Shown piece after piece: positions 8,478 through 16,389 of a DNA stretch of 64,000 nt. Every line of letters starts with the position of its first letter. Position 1 is the first letter of the stretch. The DNA is taken from NCBI GenBank assembly GCA_965116465.1, contig OZ220687.1, forward strand, positions 1,426,001-1,490,000, read 5' to 3'. The notes below the pieces were generated by a model. The model did no database searches. It saw only the letters and a list, made by a program, of their open reading frames with translations, and was not told where the DNA came from. The DNA is from VXNF01 sp965116465. Its GTDB lineage: Bacteria; Actinomycetota; Acidimicrobiia; Acidimicrobiales; CATQHL01. Position numbers and translations under genes: made by a program.

Positions 8478-8670
8478 CCCGCTCACGCTACCGGCGCAGC
8501 CGCCCGACACCCGGCGCCGCGCCCCGAGATTCTCACAGCCTCCTGGGGCGACCCGCCGCCACCGATCCGCTGTGCGGTTCCCCCCGGAGTCTCTAGTTCG
8601 GCTTGAGACATCACTGAATTGTCGCACCTGCGTGTAATACTGAACGTGGTCGACGAGGCGGGGAACCACG

Positions 8671-8865
8671 ATGAGCAACCATGACGACATCCACCTCGAG
8701 TTGATGGACGATTCGGACGTGCGCAAAGCGATCGACAATGCGCTCGCTGCTGCGGAGTGCACGTGGGAAGAACTCCAGGAGCAGGCAGCAGTCGGGCGCT
8801 TCTCCAGCGAGATAGCACGCCGCGCCTGGTTCGTGGTGTCGTCCCTTGCCGCGCCGACGGGTTGA
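8671..8865 (+). CDS. Small unrecognised protein, first gene of a two-gene module
   Basis: 64 residues, acidic, beginning MSNHDDIHLELMDDSDVRKA, with a helical segment CTWEELQEQAAVGRFSSE and a hydrophobic tail AWFVVSSL. ATG follows GGGGAACCACG, a plausible ribosome site. No family recognised. It overlaps the next gene by 20 bases. The pair stands alone on the plus strand between two minus-strand amino acid genes, and its base composition looks less G+C-rich than its neighbours, suggesting accessory DNA. A regulator or antitoxin role is only a guess from size and arrangement. Confidence 0.6.
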   Translation: MSNHDDIHLELMDDSDVRKAIDNALAAAECTWEELQEQAAVGRFSSEIARRAWFVVSSLAAPTG

Positions 8866-9529
8866 CCTTCAGCGCCAAGCAAAGAGATTTGCTGGCACGG
8901 TCTCACGAGTCCTGAACGGCACGGTCACTGACGGTCCCCGGCTCTCGGTCGCAATGGACCCGCACGACCGTGCGGTGATCGGATACAAGATCGGGAAGAA
9001 CAACCTGCTCGGAGAAGCCATCCCCCTCACCACTTCGGGATCACATGCCCCGCTTCACCTTGACTTTCTCCACACTCTCGACCTCGACGACTCTGGCGAG
9101 TTCCTCACCACCAGCAGGAGCACCTACACGCTTCGGGCCGACGACGCAGAGACTCCGATTGTCACGTACGACTTCGTAAGGGAGCCACCGAACCGCTACC
9201 CCGAGGCGCACATCCATCTCCACGGTCCGTCGGATGCGCTGCAACGAATGCTCGAGAGTTGTGGCCTCGGAGACCGCAAGCCGGCCGACCTCCACATACC
9301 CGTCGGGGGCCGCAGGTTCCGGCCATGCCTCGAGGACATCATCGAGTTCTGCATCCTCGAAGAACTCGTGATCCCCCGTGACAGGTGGCAAGAAGCGTTG
9401 GAACGTGGCCGACGCGAGTATCACGAGCAGCAGCTCCGGGCCGCTGTCCGCCGCTTCCCGACGCAGGCTGCGGAGGTCCTCATGAGCGAAGGCTGGCAAG
9501 TGGTTCGGCCCCCCAACGATCAAGCCTGA
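8846..9529 (+). CDS. Unrecognised protein, second gene of a two-gene module
   Basis: 227 residues from a TTG start (the only start codon in frame near the overlap). The centre has alternating strands (HLDFLHTLDLDDSGEFLTTS, TPIVTYDFVRE) and a histidine-rich AHIHLHGPSD, and the C-terminus is helical (EYHEQQLRAAVRRFPTQAAE). No signal peptide or membrane segment. The HIHLHG motif could bind a metal, but I do not recognise the family. It overlaps the 64-residue gene before it, so the two are likely translated together. Confidence 0.6.
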   Translation: MPRRRVDLQRQAKRFAGTVSRVLNGTVTDGPRLSVAMDPHDRAVIGYKIGKNNLLGEAIPLTTSGSHAPLHLDFLHTLDLDDSGEFLTTSRSTYTLRADDAETPIVTYDFVREPPNRYPEAHIHLHGPSDALQRMLESCGLGDRKPADLHIPVGGRRFRPCLEDIIEFCILEELVIPRDRWQEALERGRREYHEQQLRAAVRRFPTQAAEVLMSEGWQVVRPPNDQA

Positions 9530-9578
9530 AGCAGCCGCTCCGGTGCGGCTCGTCCGGGGGAGACCTAGAGGCGCGCAG

Positions 9579-10853
9579 CTACAGGTCCAGGCGCAACAGG
9601 TCGTCGAAGGTTTCGCGGCGGATGACGGGGCGGGTCTCGCCGTCGCGCACGAAGACGACGGCGGGGCGGGGGACCTTGTTGTAGTTGGAGGCCATGGCGT
9701 AGCCGTAGGCGCCGGCCACCGGGATGCCCAGGACGTCGCCGACCGCCAGATCCTGCGGCAGGTGGCCGTCGGCCACCAGGATGTCGCCGGACTCGCAGTG
9801 CTTGCCGACCACGCTGACGGCACGGGGGCGCTCGGCTGTGGCAGCGCGGGGCAGGAACGCCTCGTAGCCGCTGCCGTAGAGCACCGGGCGCGGGTTGTCG
9901 CTCATGCCGCCGTCGGTGGCCACGTAGGTGCGGATGCCGGGAATCACCTTGACGGTTCCCACCGTGTAGAGGGCCACGGCGGCCGAGGCCACGATGGCGC
10001 GGCCGGGCTCGACGCTGAGGCGCGCGGTGACCCCCGCCTCGGTGGCGGCTTCGAGCACCGACTCGCCCCAGGCGCCGATCGTCGGGGCCTCCTCGCCGGT
10101 CACGTAGGCCACGCCCAGACCGCCGCCGACGGACAGCTCGGGCAGACCCAGCGGATTTGCGAAGCCGGCGACCACCGCCACGGCCCGGCGGAACGAGTCG
10201 AGCCGGAACACCTGGCTGCCGATGTGGGCGTGGATTCCCACCAACTCCACCGAGTCGGCGGCGCGGGCGCGGGCCACCGCCTCGGCGGCGGCGCCGGTTG
10301 ACACCGTGAAGCCGAACTTGGAGTCGTCGCGGCCCGTGGCCAGGTAGACGTGGGTGTGCGCCTCGATGCCCGGCGTGACCCGCAGCAGCACCGCCGGACG
10401 GCAGCCGCGCTCGGCCGCCAGCGCGTCGAGGAGGTCCAACTCGTCGAAGCTGTCCACCACGATGCGGCCCACGCCGGCTTCGACGGCCGCTCTCAGCTCG
10501 TCGAGGGACTTATTGTTGCCGTGCAGCACCAGGCGCTCGGGCGGGAAGCCGGCGGCCAGGGCCACGTGCAGCTCGCCACCGGTGGCCACGTCGAGATGCA
10601 GGCCCTCGCTGTGGACCAACTCGACCATGGCGCGGCAGAGGAAGGCCTTGGCGGCGTAGACCACGCCGCCGTCGCCGAAGACCGCCAGGGCTTCGCGGCA
10701 GCGCGCCCGCAGGTGGTCCTCGTCGTAGACGATCAGCGGCGTGCCGAAGCGGCCCGCCAACTCCACGAGATCGCAGCCGGCCAGCGAGAGCCGGCCGGCG
10801 GCGTCGGTGGTTGCGCCGTCGGGCAGCAGTTCGGGAGGCAGAGGAGCGGCCAT
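9579..10853 (-). CDS. lysA: Diaminopimelate decarboxylase
   Basis: PLP enzyme making lysine from meso-diaminopimelate. 424 residues in the alanine-racemase-like fold. The PLP lysine is in VVYAAKAFLC (about residue 63), with HIGSQVF, the glycine-rich phosphate site GGGLGVAYV, SVEPGRAIV and the second-subunit cysteine in CESGDIL. The ATG start MAAPLPPELLPDG gives the usual N-terminus; an open frame further upstream only reads through an A repeat. It follows argS at about 170 bp, the usual argS-lysA-hom-thrC order of actinobacteria, interrupted here by the plus-strand module at 8671-9529. Confidence 0.96.
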   Translation of the reverse strand: MAAPLPPELLPDGATTDAAGRLSLAGCDLVELAGRFGTPLIVYDEDHLRARCREALAVFGDGGVVYAAKAFLCRAMVELVHSEGLHLDVATGGELHVALAAGFPPERLVLHGNNKSLDELRAAVEAGVGRIVVDSFDELDLLDALAAERGCRPAVLLRVTPGIEAHTHVYLATGRDDSKFGFTVSTGAAAEAVARARAADSVELVGIHAHIGSQVFRLDSFRRAVAVVAGFANPLGLPELSVGGGLGVAYVTGEEAPTIGAWGESVLEAATEAGVTARLSVEPGRAIVASAAVALYTVGTVKVIPGIRTYVATDGGMSDNPRPVLYGSGYEAFLPRAATAERPRAVSVVGKHCESGDILVADGHLPQDLAVGDVLGIPVAGAYGYAMASNYNKVPRPAVVFVRDGETRPVIRRETFDDLLRLDL

Positions 10854-10912
10854 GACGCTTCCTAGAGGATTGCCCAGCGAGCCGTCCGCAGTGCGGATCG
10901 CTGCGCGGCGCG

Positions 10913-10965
10913 CTGGATTCCGGCCCCGGATCGAGCCCGGGGCAGGCTCTGCGCCGGAATGACGA
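10913..10965 (+). repeat. Family A repeat, expanded copy 4
   Basis: TGGATTCCGGC and GCGCCGGAATGACG arms as in the other A copies, but the loop is replaced by about 24 bases (CCCGGATCGAGCCCGGGG...), itself partly palindromic. It lies in the argS-lysA spacer. Confidence 0.75.
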
Positions 10966-10970
10966 TGGGG

Positions 10971-11011
10971 ATGGCCGGGATGACGTTCGGCGTGGCCGGG
11001 ATGACGTTCGG
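10971..11011 (+). repeat. Two 20-bp tandem units derived from an A-repeat tail
   Basis: ATGGCCGGGATGACGTTCGG followed by CGTGGCCGGGATGACGTTCG. Each unit resembles the GCCGGAATGACG end of the A repeat just upstream, suggesting local tandem copying of its right arm. Confidence 0.7.
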
Positions 11012-11025
11012 GAGGGGGGCAAACA

Positions 11026-12669
11026 TCACTGCGCGGCCTCCTTGTCGGCGACGGCGAGCGACTCCATGCGTTCGGGGGCGCTGACGCCCAGGAGGTCCAG
11101 GGCGATGACCAGGCCGATGCGGGCCGCCTCGGCCAGCCACAGGCGGGCGGCCGCCAGCGGCGGCTCGACGTCGCTGCGCAGCACCGGGCAGTCGTGGTAG
11201 AAGCCGTGGAAGGCGCCGGCCAGCTCACGCGCCCAGGTGGTGAGCTTGTGGGGCGCCCGCTCCCGGGCGGCCTCGGACAGCACGTCGCCGAGGGCGTGCA
11301 GCGTCCGCAGCACCTCCAGCTCGCGGGGATCGCTCAGCACCTCCAGCGACACATCCTCCAGCGCCGGGCGCACCACGCCCCGCTCGGCGGCGGTGGCCAT
11401 CAGCGAGCAGATGCGGGCGTGCGCGTACTGCACGTAGAACACCGGGTTCTCCATGGACTGCGCCGCCACCACGTCCAGGTCGATGGTCTGGCGGCTGCCG
11501 AGGGATTGCAGCAGGAAAGTCATGCGGGCCGCGTCGGCACCGACGAGGTCGACGACATCGTCGAGCAGCACCAGGTTGCCGGCTCTCTTGGAGATCTTCG
11601 CCTCCTCGCCGCCGCGCATCACCGTCACGAGCTGGCCCAACACCACCTCCAAGCGCTCGCGGGGGTGCCCCAGCGCGCAGACGCCCGCCGCCAGGCGCTC
11701 GATGTACCCGTGGTGGTCGGCCCCCCACACGTCGATCATCAGGTCGAAGCCGCGGGCCAGCTTGTCGGCGTGGTAGGCGATGTCGGGCAGCAGGTAGGTG
11801 GGCTCGCCGTCGGACTTGACCAGCACCCGGTCCTTGTCGTCGCCCCCCTCGGCGCTGCGCAGCCAGACAGCGCCATCGGCCCGGTAGGCGGCACCTCGGG
11901 CCTCCAGGGTCGCCAGGACGTCCTCCACCGCCCCCGAGGTCACCAGCGCCCGCTCGCTCGCCCACGTGTCGAACCGCACTCCCAGGCGCGCCACGCTCTC
12001 GGCCACGTCGCGGCGGGCGCGGGCGTAGCCCCACTCCAGAGGGTCGGCGCCGCCTGGCATCTCGGCGGCCCACTCAGCGATGTAGTCGCCGTGATAGCCG
12101 TCCTCGGGCGGCTTGATGCCCTGCCTGCGGGCTACGAGCGACTCGGCGAAGGCGTCCATCTGGCGGCCGCGGTCGTTGAGGTAGTACTCCCGGTGCGGGG
12201 CGAAGCCGCAGCGGGCCAGGATGTTGCAGAGGCTGTCGCCGTAGGCCGCCCAGCGCCCACCGCCCACGTGCAGCGGCCCGGTGGGGTTGGCGCTCACGAA
12301 CTCCACGTTCACCGCCGTCCCGGCACCGAAGTCGTGACGGGCGAAACCGTCGACGCCCTCGGCGACCACCTGGCGCAACACGTCGTGCAGCCAACCGTCG
12401 CCGAGGTGGAAGTTCACGAACCCCGGCCCCGCCACCTCCACGGCGCGCACATGGGTGGGCGGGTCGGCGGCGATGTGATCGGCCAGCTCCTGCGCCAGCT
12501 CCCGGGGGTTCCGGCCGGCGGCGCGGGCGCAGACCAGCGCCACGTTGGAGGACCAGTCGCCGTGCTCGGCACGGGCCGGGCGCCCGATCTCGATCGTGGC
12601 CGGCAGCGGCTCGACACCCGAGCGGGCGAGCGCGGCGGAGAGGGCGTCGATCAGGTGCCGCCGAATCAT
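11026..12669 (-). CDS. argS: Arginyl-tRNA synthetase
   Basis: Class I synthetase charging tRNA-Arg. 547 residues. The HIGH-type signature appears as ANPTGPLHVGGGRWA, and the KMSKS-like loop as EEAKISKRAGN. The C-terminal helical DALR anticodon-binding region (LYDCP-like FYHDCPVLRSDVEP) is present. The ATG start MIRRHLIDAL gives the N-terminal Add-1 domain. A tRNA-Arg gene lies 48 bp away on the opposite strand. Upstream of lysA. Confidence 0.97.
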   Translation of the reverse strand: MIRRHLIDALSAALARSGVEPLPATIEIGRPARAEHGDWSSNVALVCARAAGRNPRELAQELADHIAADPPTHVRAVEVAGPGFVNFHLGDGWLHDVLRQVVAEGVDGFARHDFGAGTAVNVEFVSANPTGPLHVGGGRWAAYGDSLCNILARCGFAPHREYYLNDRGRQMDAFAESLVARRQGIKPPEDGYHGDYIAEWAAEMPGGADPLEWGYARARRDVAESVARLGVRFDTWASERALVTSGAVEDVLATLEARGAAYRADGAVWLRSAEGGDDKDRVLVKSDGEPTYLLPDIAYHADKLARGFDLMIDVWGADHHGYIERLAAGVCALGHPRERLEVVLGQLVTVMRGGEEAKISKRAGNLVLLDDVVDLVGADAARMTFLLQSLGSRQTIDLDVVAAQSMENPVFYVQYAHARICSLMATAAERGVVRPALEDVSLEVLSDPRELEVLRTLHALGDVLSEAARERAPHKLTTWARELAGAFHGFYHDCPVLRSDVEPPLAAARLWLAEAARIGLVIALDLLGVSAPERMESLAVADKEAAQ

Positions 12670-12717
12670 GCGGCAGCGTACCGGTGAGGGCGAACGCAGC
12701 GTTAGCCTGCGAGTCCG

Positions 12718-12789
12718 GCCCTCGTAGCTCAGGGGATAGAGCAGCGGCCTCCGGAGCCGTGTGCGCAGGTTCGAATCCTGCCGAGGGCG
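12718..12789 (+). tRNA. tRNA-Arg, anticodon CCG
   Basis: Folds as acceptor GCCCTCG/CGAGGGC, D stem GCTC/GAGC, anticodon stem GCGGC/GCCGT with loop CTCCGGA (anticodon CCG, reads CGG), a 4-base variable loop, and T stem GCAGG/CCTGC with loop TTCGAAT. Discriminator G; the CCA end is not encoded. It sits divergently beside argS. Confidence 0.96.
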
Positions 12790-12811
12790 CGAGCGGTGGT
12801 GCGATCCACGC

Positions 12812-12917
12812 CGGCCGGCGCCCGCCCGGGCCAAGACAACAAACCGAGGGTGGGGGACGCCGGGGGCGAAGTCCGGATCGATTACGCAGGCGAGAGACGG
12901 ACTCGCCACCGGCGGCC
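12812..12917 (+). repeat. Family B dispersed repeat, copy 2
   Basis: Core GAGGGTGGGGGACGCC to GTCCGGATCGATTACG to GACTCGCCACCGGCGG matches copies 1 and 3. It is preceded by GGCGCCCGCCCGGGCCA and followed by a similar GCCC-rich and ACAACC end, so direct repeats flank the core. It lies between tRNA-Arg and the SDR gene. Confidence 0.85.
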
Positions 12918-12968
12918 CACGCCCGAGCAGCTGCAAACAACCGAGGCCAGCAGACGAAAGGGCCGACT

Positions 12969-13805
12969 ATGACAGGACGACTCGCGGGCAAGGTGGCGGC
13001 GATCACCGGGAGCGCCAGCGGCTTCGGGGAGGCCGCGGCGCGGCTGTTCGTGGCCGAGGGGGCGATGGTGGCGCTCGGCGACATCCAGGTCGACCGGGGC
13101 CGGGAGATCGCCGCCGAACTCGGCGACGCGGCCCGCTTCATCCACTGCGACGTCACCAGCGAGGACGACGTGGCGGCGCTCGTGGACCTGGCGGTCGACG
13201 GCTTCGGGCAACTCGACGTGATGTACAACAACGCTGGGATCGTGGGCGCCCGGGGGCCGATCGACCGGCTCCCCGCCGCCGAGTGGCGCTTCACCATCGA
13301 CGTGCTGCTGCACGGCGTCTTCTACGGCATGAAGCACGCCGCCCGGGTGATGAAGCCGCGCCGGACGGGTTCGATCGTCAGCATGGCCTCCACGGCGGGG
13401 GTCATCGGGGGCCTCGGCCCGCACGCCTACGCCGCCGCCAAGCACGCCGTCGTCGGGCTCACCAAGAACGCCGGCGCCGAGCTGTGCCGGTTCGGCATCC
13501 GCGTCAACTGCATCGCCCCGCACTCCATGGCCACGCCGATGGTGGCGATGGCCCACTTCGGCGATCCCGACGACATCGACGGCGTGCTGGCCGAACTGAC
13601 TGAGAAGTCACCCCTCGCCGGTCGGCCCGGGCTGGCCGCCGACGTCGCCAACGCCGCCCTGTGGCTGGCGAGCGACGAGTCCGGCTACACCAACGGCCAC
13701 TGCCTCACCACCGACGCCGGCGTGACAACCGGCTCGAAGGCCGAGGACGCCCCGTACTCCGAACCGATGCCAATGATCCGCGAGGCGGGCCGCACCGGCC
13801 TGTGA
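12969..13805 (+). CDS. Short-chain dehydrogenase/reductase
   Basis: 278-residue classical SDR, an NAD(P)-dependent alcohol/ketone oxidoreductase of unknown substrate. Rossmann motif TGSASGFG (residues about 14-21), acidic GDIQVDRG suggesting NAD preference, NNAG, catalytic Ser in SMASTAGV and YAAAK. The C-terminus keeps the LASDESGYTNGHCLTTDAG pattern of dehydrogenases acting on ring alcohols or steroids. ATG chosen because the Rossmann strand starts seven residues later. 25 bp before the FrhB-like gene; the two may be co-transcribed. Confidence 0.9.
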   Translation: MTGRLAGKVAAITGSASGFGEAAARLFVAEGAMVALGDIQVDRGREIAAELGDAARFIHCDVTSEDDVAALVDLAVDGFGQLDVMYNNAGIVGARGPIDRLPAAEWRFTIDVLLHGVFYGMKHAARVMKPRRTGSIVSMASTAGVIGGLGPHAYAAAKHAVVGLTKNAGAELCRFGIRVNCIAPHSMATPMVAMAHFGDPDDIDGVLAELTEKSPLAGRPGLAADVANAALWLASDESGYTNGHCLTTDAGVTTGSKAEDAPYSEPMPMIREAGRTGL

Positions 13806-13830
13806 CCGGCCCGGCGGTACCATCGAGGCC

Positions 13831-15006
13831 GTGAGCGACACTGCCACCGCCCCGGCCCCGGCGGCCCAGACGGCCAAGAAGCCCCGCTGGACCTTCCAGT
13901 GGAAGGAGCTCTACGAGGAGGTCATCACCAGCGGGCTGTGCACCGGCTGCGCCGGCTGCGTCATCGCCTGCCCCCACGACGTGATCGGCTACCGCCACGA
14001 GCCCGGCCAGTACTACCCGTTCCACCTGGAGGAGGAGCTGGGCCTCGACGACTGCGTCCACGGCGTGAAGGGCTGCACCTCCTGCACCCGGGCCTGCCCC
14101 CGCTTCCGGGCCTGGGAGCCCGAGGCCGACGAGCACCTCTTCGGGCGCCGCCGCGAAGACGACGAGATCTCCGGCGTCTACAAGGACATCATCCTGACCC
14201 GGGCCAGCGACGACTTCGTCTACGACATCGGCCAGGACGGCGGGCTGGTGTCGGCCATCCTGATCTGGTGCCTGGAGAACGGCATCATCGACGGCGCCCT
14301 CGTGTCGCACCTGGAGGGCGAGGCGGCCGGCTGGAAGGCGATTCCCGGCGTCGCCACGAACCGCGAGGAGGTGCTGGCCGCCGCCGGCAGCCGCTACACC
14401 TACTCGGCCAACACCATGGCCTACCCCGAGGCCGCCGAGCGGGGGCTCAAGCAGCTGGCGCTGGTGGGCATGAGCTGCCAGACCTCCATCGGGCCGGTCA
14501 TGTGGCACCGCAAGGTGGGCAAGGTGGGGCGGCCCATCAAGCTGAACATCGGCCTGCTGTGCTCCAAGAGCTTCGACGACTCGATGTTCGACGAGCTGTT
14601 CCGGATCAAGTACGGGCTCCGCAAGGAAGACATCAAGAAGATGAACATCAAGGGCGTCTTCCAGGTGTGGATGCACAACGGCGACTACCACGAGATCAAC
14701 CTGAAGGAGTGCCACGCCTGGACCCGCGAGGGCTGCCTGCACTGCCCCGACTTCGCCGCCGAGCACGCCGACATCTCCACCGGCGGCATCGGCGACGTGA
14801 GCGACTGGACCCTCACGGTGGTGCGCACGCCGCTGGGGCGGGAGATCATCGTGCGGATGCTGCAGGAGGGGGTGATCGAGGGACGCCCCGGCGACGCCGA
14901 CCCGGGCGCCATCGCCCTCATGCACAAGCTCTCGGCCAAGAGCCGCCAGCGCTGGCCCGACTGGGCTGCGCCTGAGGCGAAGGTGGGTTTGCCTTCCCGG
15001 GGTTGA
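13831..15006 (+). CDS. Coenzyme F420 hydrogenase/dehydrogenase beta-subunit family flavoprotein
   Basis: 391 residues from GTG. An N-terminal ferredoxin-like part has CTGCAGCVIACP (about residues 33-44) and CTSCTRACP (about 82-90), expected to carry two 4Fe-4S clusters. The FrhB-type core follows, with GQDGGLVSAILIW, a second conserved cysteine GMSCQTS, LLCSKSF and CLHCPDF. Family members move electrons between FAD, iron-sulfur clusters and F420 or ferredoxin. No hydrogenase large or small subunit is nearby, so the partner is unknown; the adjacent SDR is one possibility. Convergent with the next gene. Confidence 0.85.
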   Translation: MSDTATAPAPAAQTAKKPRWTFQWKELYEEVITSGLCTGCAGCVIACPHDVIGYRHEPGQYYPFHLEEELGLDDCVHGVKGCTSCTRACPRFRAWEPEADEHLFGRRREDDEISGVYKDIILTRASDDFVYDIGQDGGLVSAILIWCLENGIIDGALVSHLEGEAAGWKAIPGVATNREEVLAAAGSRYTYSANTMAYPEAAERGLKQLALVGMSCQTSIGPVMWHRKVGKVGRPIKLNIGLLCSKSFDDSMFDELFRIKYGLRKEDIKKMNIKGVFQVWMHNGDYHEINLKECHAWTREGCLHCPDFAAEHADISTGGIGDVSDWTLTVVRTPLGREIIVRMLQEGVIEGRPGDADPGAIALMHKLSAKSRQRWPDWAAPEAKVGLPSRG

Positions 15007-15011
15007 CCGCT

Positions 15012-15106
15012 GTCCGGGGGGAGGGGGCCGGGGTGCCGCCTTGCTCCTTCGTGGCAGGCCAAAGGCGTCGCAAGCCCGGCCCCCCGGCCCCCTCCCCCCT
15101 CCTTTT
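15012..15106 (+). repeat. Family C dispersed repeat at a convergent junction
   Basis: GCCGGGGTGCCGCCTTGCTC, GGCAGGCCAAAGGCGTCGCA and a long CCCGGCCCCCCGGCCCC arm. It lies between the FrhB-like gene (plus) and a lipoprotein (minus). Its strong imperfect hairpin could end transcription from both sides. Confidence 0.85.
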
Positions 15107-15131
15107 GGCGAGCTCCTCGCCGGCTTTGCGC

Positions 15132-15512
15132 TCAGCCGCGGGCGTGGGTTGCTCGGCAGTCGGCGAAGATTGCGGCTAGGCGGGCGTCGGTCGACTCCTC
15201 GTCGTCGGCGTCGTCCCGGATCTTCTCGGGGTCGTCCCGCACGTCGTCGTCGAGGCCCTTGAAGTCCTCGAAGCTGATCTCGGCCCGGACGCGCTCGTAG
15301 GCGCACACGCAGTACCTCGGCGCCACCGGCCTGATCCGGGGGTCGGCCTCGGCGGCCACCTCGCAGCCGCTGAGGAAGTTCTCCTCGACGGTGTCGTCGA
15401 AGGACGTGGGGTGACCCTCATCGAAGCAGGCCGACAGCAGCAGCGCCACGGCCGCGCAGGAGGCCAGCAGGATGAGCCTTGGGCGGCGACGGCTTCGAGG
15501 CGAATCACCCAT
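15132..15512 (-). CDS. Small predicted lipoprotein of unknown function
   Basis: 126 residues. A basic N-terminus (RSRRRPRLILL) is followed by a hydrophobic stretch ending in the lipobox LLLSAC, so it is probably exported and lipidated. The mature part is acidic and has four further cysteines (SGCEVA, YCVCAYERV, DCRATH), the last near the C-terminus, perhaps two disulfides. The YERV-type and helical EDFKGLDDDV segments recall small actinobacterial lipoproteins without known role. It lies 12 bp behind the uracil-DNA glycosylase stop-to-start spacing on the same strand. Confidence 0.75.
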   Translation of the reverse strand: MGDSPRSRRRPRLILLASCAAVALLLSACFDEGHPTSFDDTVEENFLSGCEVAAEADPRIRPVAPRYCVCAYERVRAEISFEDFKGLDDDVRDDPEKIRDDADDEESTDARLAAIFADCRATHARG

Positions 15513-15524
15513 GACCGCCGAAGG

Positions 15525-16277
15525 CTACCCGGCGAGGCTGCGGGCCCGGTCGAAGACGGCGTCCAGCATGTCCTCGGTGAGCCGGCCCGTGAAGGTGTTC
15601 TGCTGGCTCACGTGGTAGCAGCACAGCAGGGTGCGGTCGCCGGGCAGGTCGACCTCCAGCCCGTGGGCGAAGCGGGGGCGGGGCCGCAGGTTCCAGTGCC
15701 GCGCCACGGCGCCGCAGGCCAGGCCGCCCAGCGCCACCACCACCCGCACCTGCGACAGCGCCGCCAACTCGGCCTCGAAGAACCCGCGGCATGCAGCGAA
15801 CTCCTCGCCGGTGGGCTTGTTGGCGGGCGGCGCGCACTTCACCGGCGAGGTGACCCAGGCGCCGGTCAGCGCCAGCCCGTCGGCGGCATGGGTCGAGGTG
15901 GGCTGGTTGGCGAAGCCGGCCCGCCACAGCGCCCGGTAGAGCCACTCGCCGGAGCGGTCGCCGGTGAACATGCGCCCCGTGCGGTTGGCCCCGTGGGCGG
16001 CAGGCGCCAGACCCACCACCAGCAGGCGGGCGGCCGGATCGCCGAAGCCCGGCACCGGCCGGCCCCAGTAGTCCTCGCCGGCGAAGGCGGCCCGCTTGGT
16101 GCGCGCCACCTCCTCCCGCCACGCCACCAGCCGCGGGCACGCCCGGCAGGCCACCACATCGGCCTCCAACGCCGCCAGACGTTCAGCCGCCGAGATTTGG
16201 GTCCCGGCAGCGGCCCCGCCAAGAGCACTCCCGGCATCGCCGCGGCTGCGCCCCGTCGCACTGCCGGAGAACTTCAT
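15525..16277 (-). CDS. Uracil-DNA glycosylase, family 5 (UDGb-like)
   Basis: Removes uracil and related deaminated bases from DNA. 250 residues. Iron-sulfur cysteines lie in CRACPRL, SPVKCAPP and AACRGFFE. Motif 1 is GLAPAAHGANRTGRMFTGD, which lacks the usual catalytic Asp/Asn as in family 5 enzymes, and the C-terminal motif is CYHVSQQNTFTGRL. The ATG start MKFSGSATGR leaves a 30-residue unconserved leader; a start further upstream is possible but would run into the divergent methylase promoter. Confidence 0.92.
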   Translation of the reverse strand: MKFSGSATGRSRGDAGSALGGAAAGTQISAAERLAALEADVVACRACPRLVAWREEVARTKRAAFAGEDYWGRPVPGFGDPAARLLVVGLAPAAHGANRTGRMFTGDRSGEWLYRALWRAGFANQPTSTHAADGLALTGAWVTSPVKCAPPANKPTGEEFAACRGFFEAELAALSQVRVVVALGGLACGAVARHWNLRPRPRFAHGLEVDLPGDRTLLCCYHVSQQNTFTGRLTEDMLDAVFDRARSLAG

Positions 16278-16356
16278 GTCCCGGACGCTAACCGGCAGTG
16301 TCCGGGGGATGTGACGCTCCGTGCGACGGGGCCGTCCCCGACCTCCCACCGTCCCA

Positions 16357-16383
16357 TAGCTGTCATACCCCTGTAGCTATCAT
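16357..16383 (+). promoter_or_regulatory. Direct/inverted repeats before the restriction-modification genes
   Basis: TAGCTGTCAT at 16357-16366 and TAGCTATCAT at 16374-16383 form a direct repeat with a 7-bp gap, and ATAGCT/AGCTAT form an inverted pair over the same span. They end 6 bp before the methylase ATG. Position suggests an operator that controls methylase expression. No separate controller protein gene is visible. Confidence 0.5.
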
Positions 16384-16389
16384 CGCCGC

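Noticed and set aside
8478..8670. Riboswitch or leader peptide controlling hom-thrC
   Set aside because: No Thr/Ile codon run, no terminator-antiterminator pair and no known aptamer pattern was seen.
8478..8906. Upstream extension of hom to 8906
   Set aside because: It overlaps the small plus-strand gene and has no similarity to the Hom N-terminus.
10854..11228. Upstream extension of lysA to a start near 11228
   Set aside because: It reads antisense through the argS end and an A repeat; the conserved LysA N-terminus starts at 10853.
12670..12936. Upstream extension of argS to 12936
   Set aside because: It crosses the tRNA-Arg gene on the other strand and a B repeat; the ArgS N-terminal domain starts at 12669.
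13831..15006. F420-reducing hydrogenase
   Set aside because: Only the beta-type subunit is present, with no nickel large subunit or small subunit nearby.
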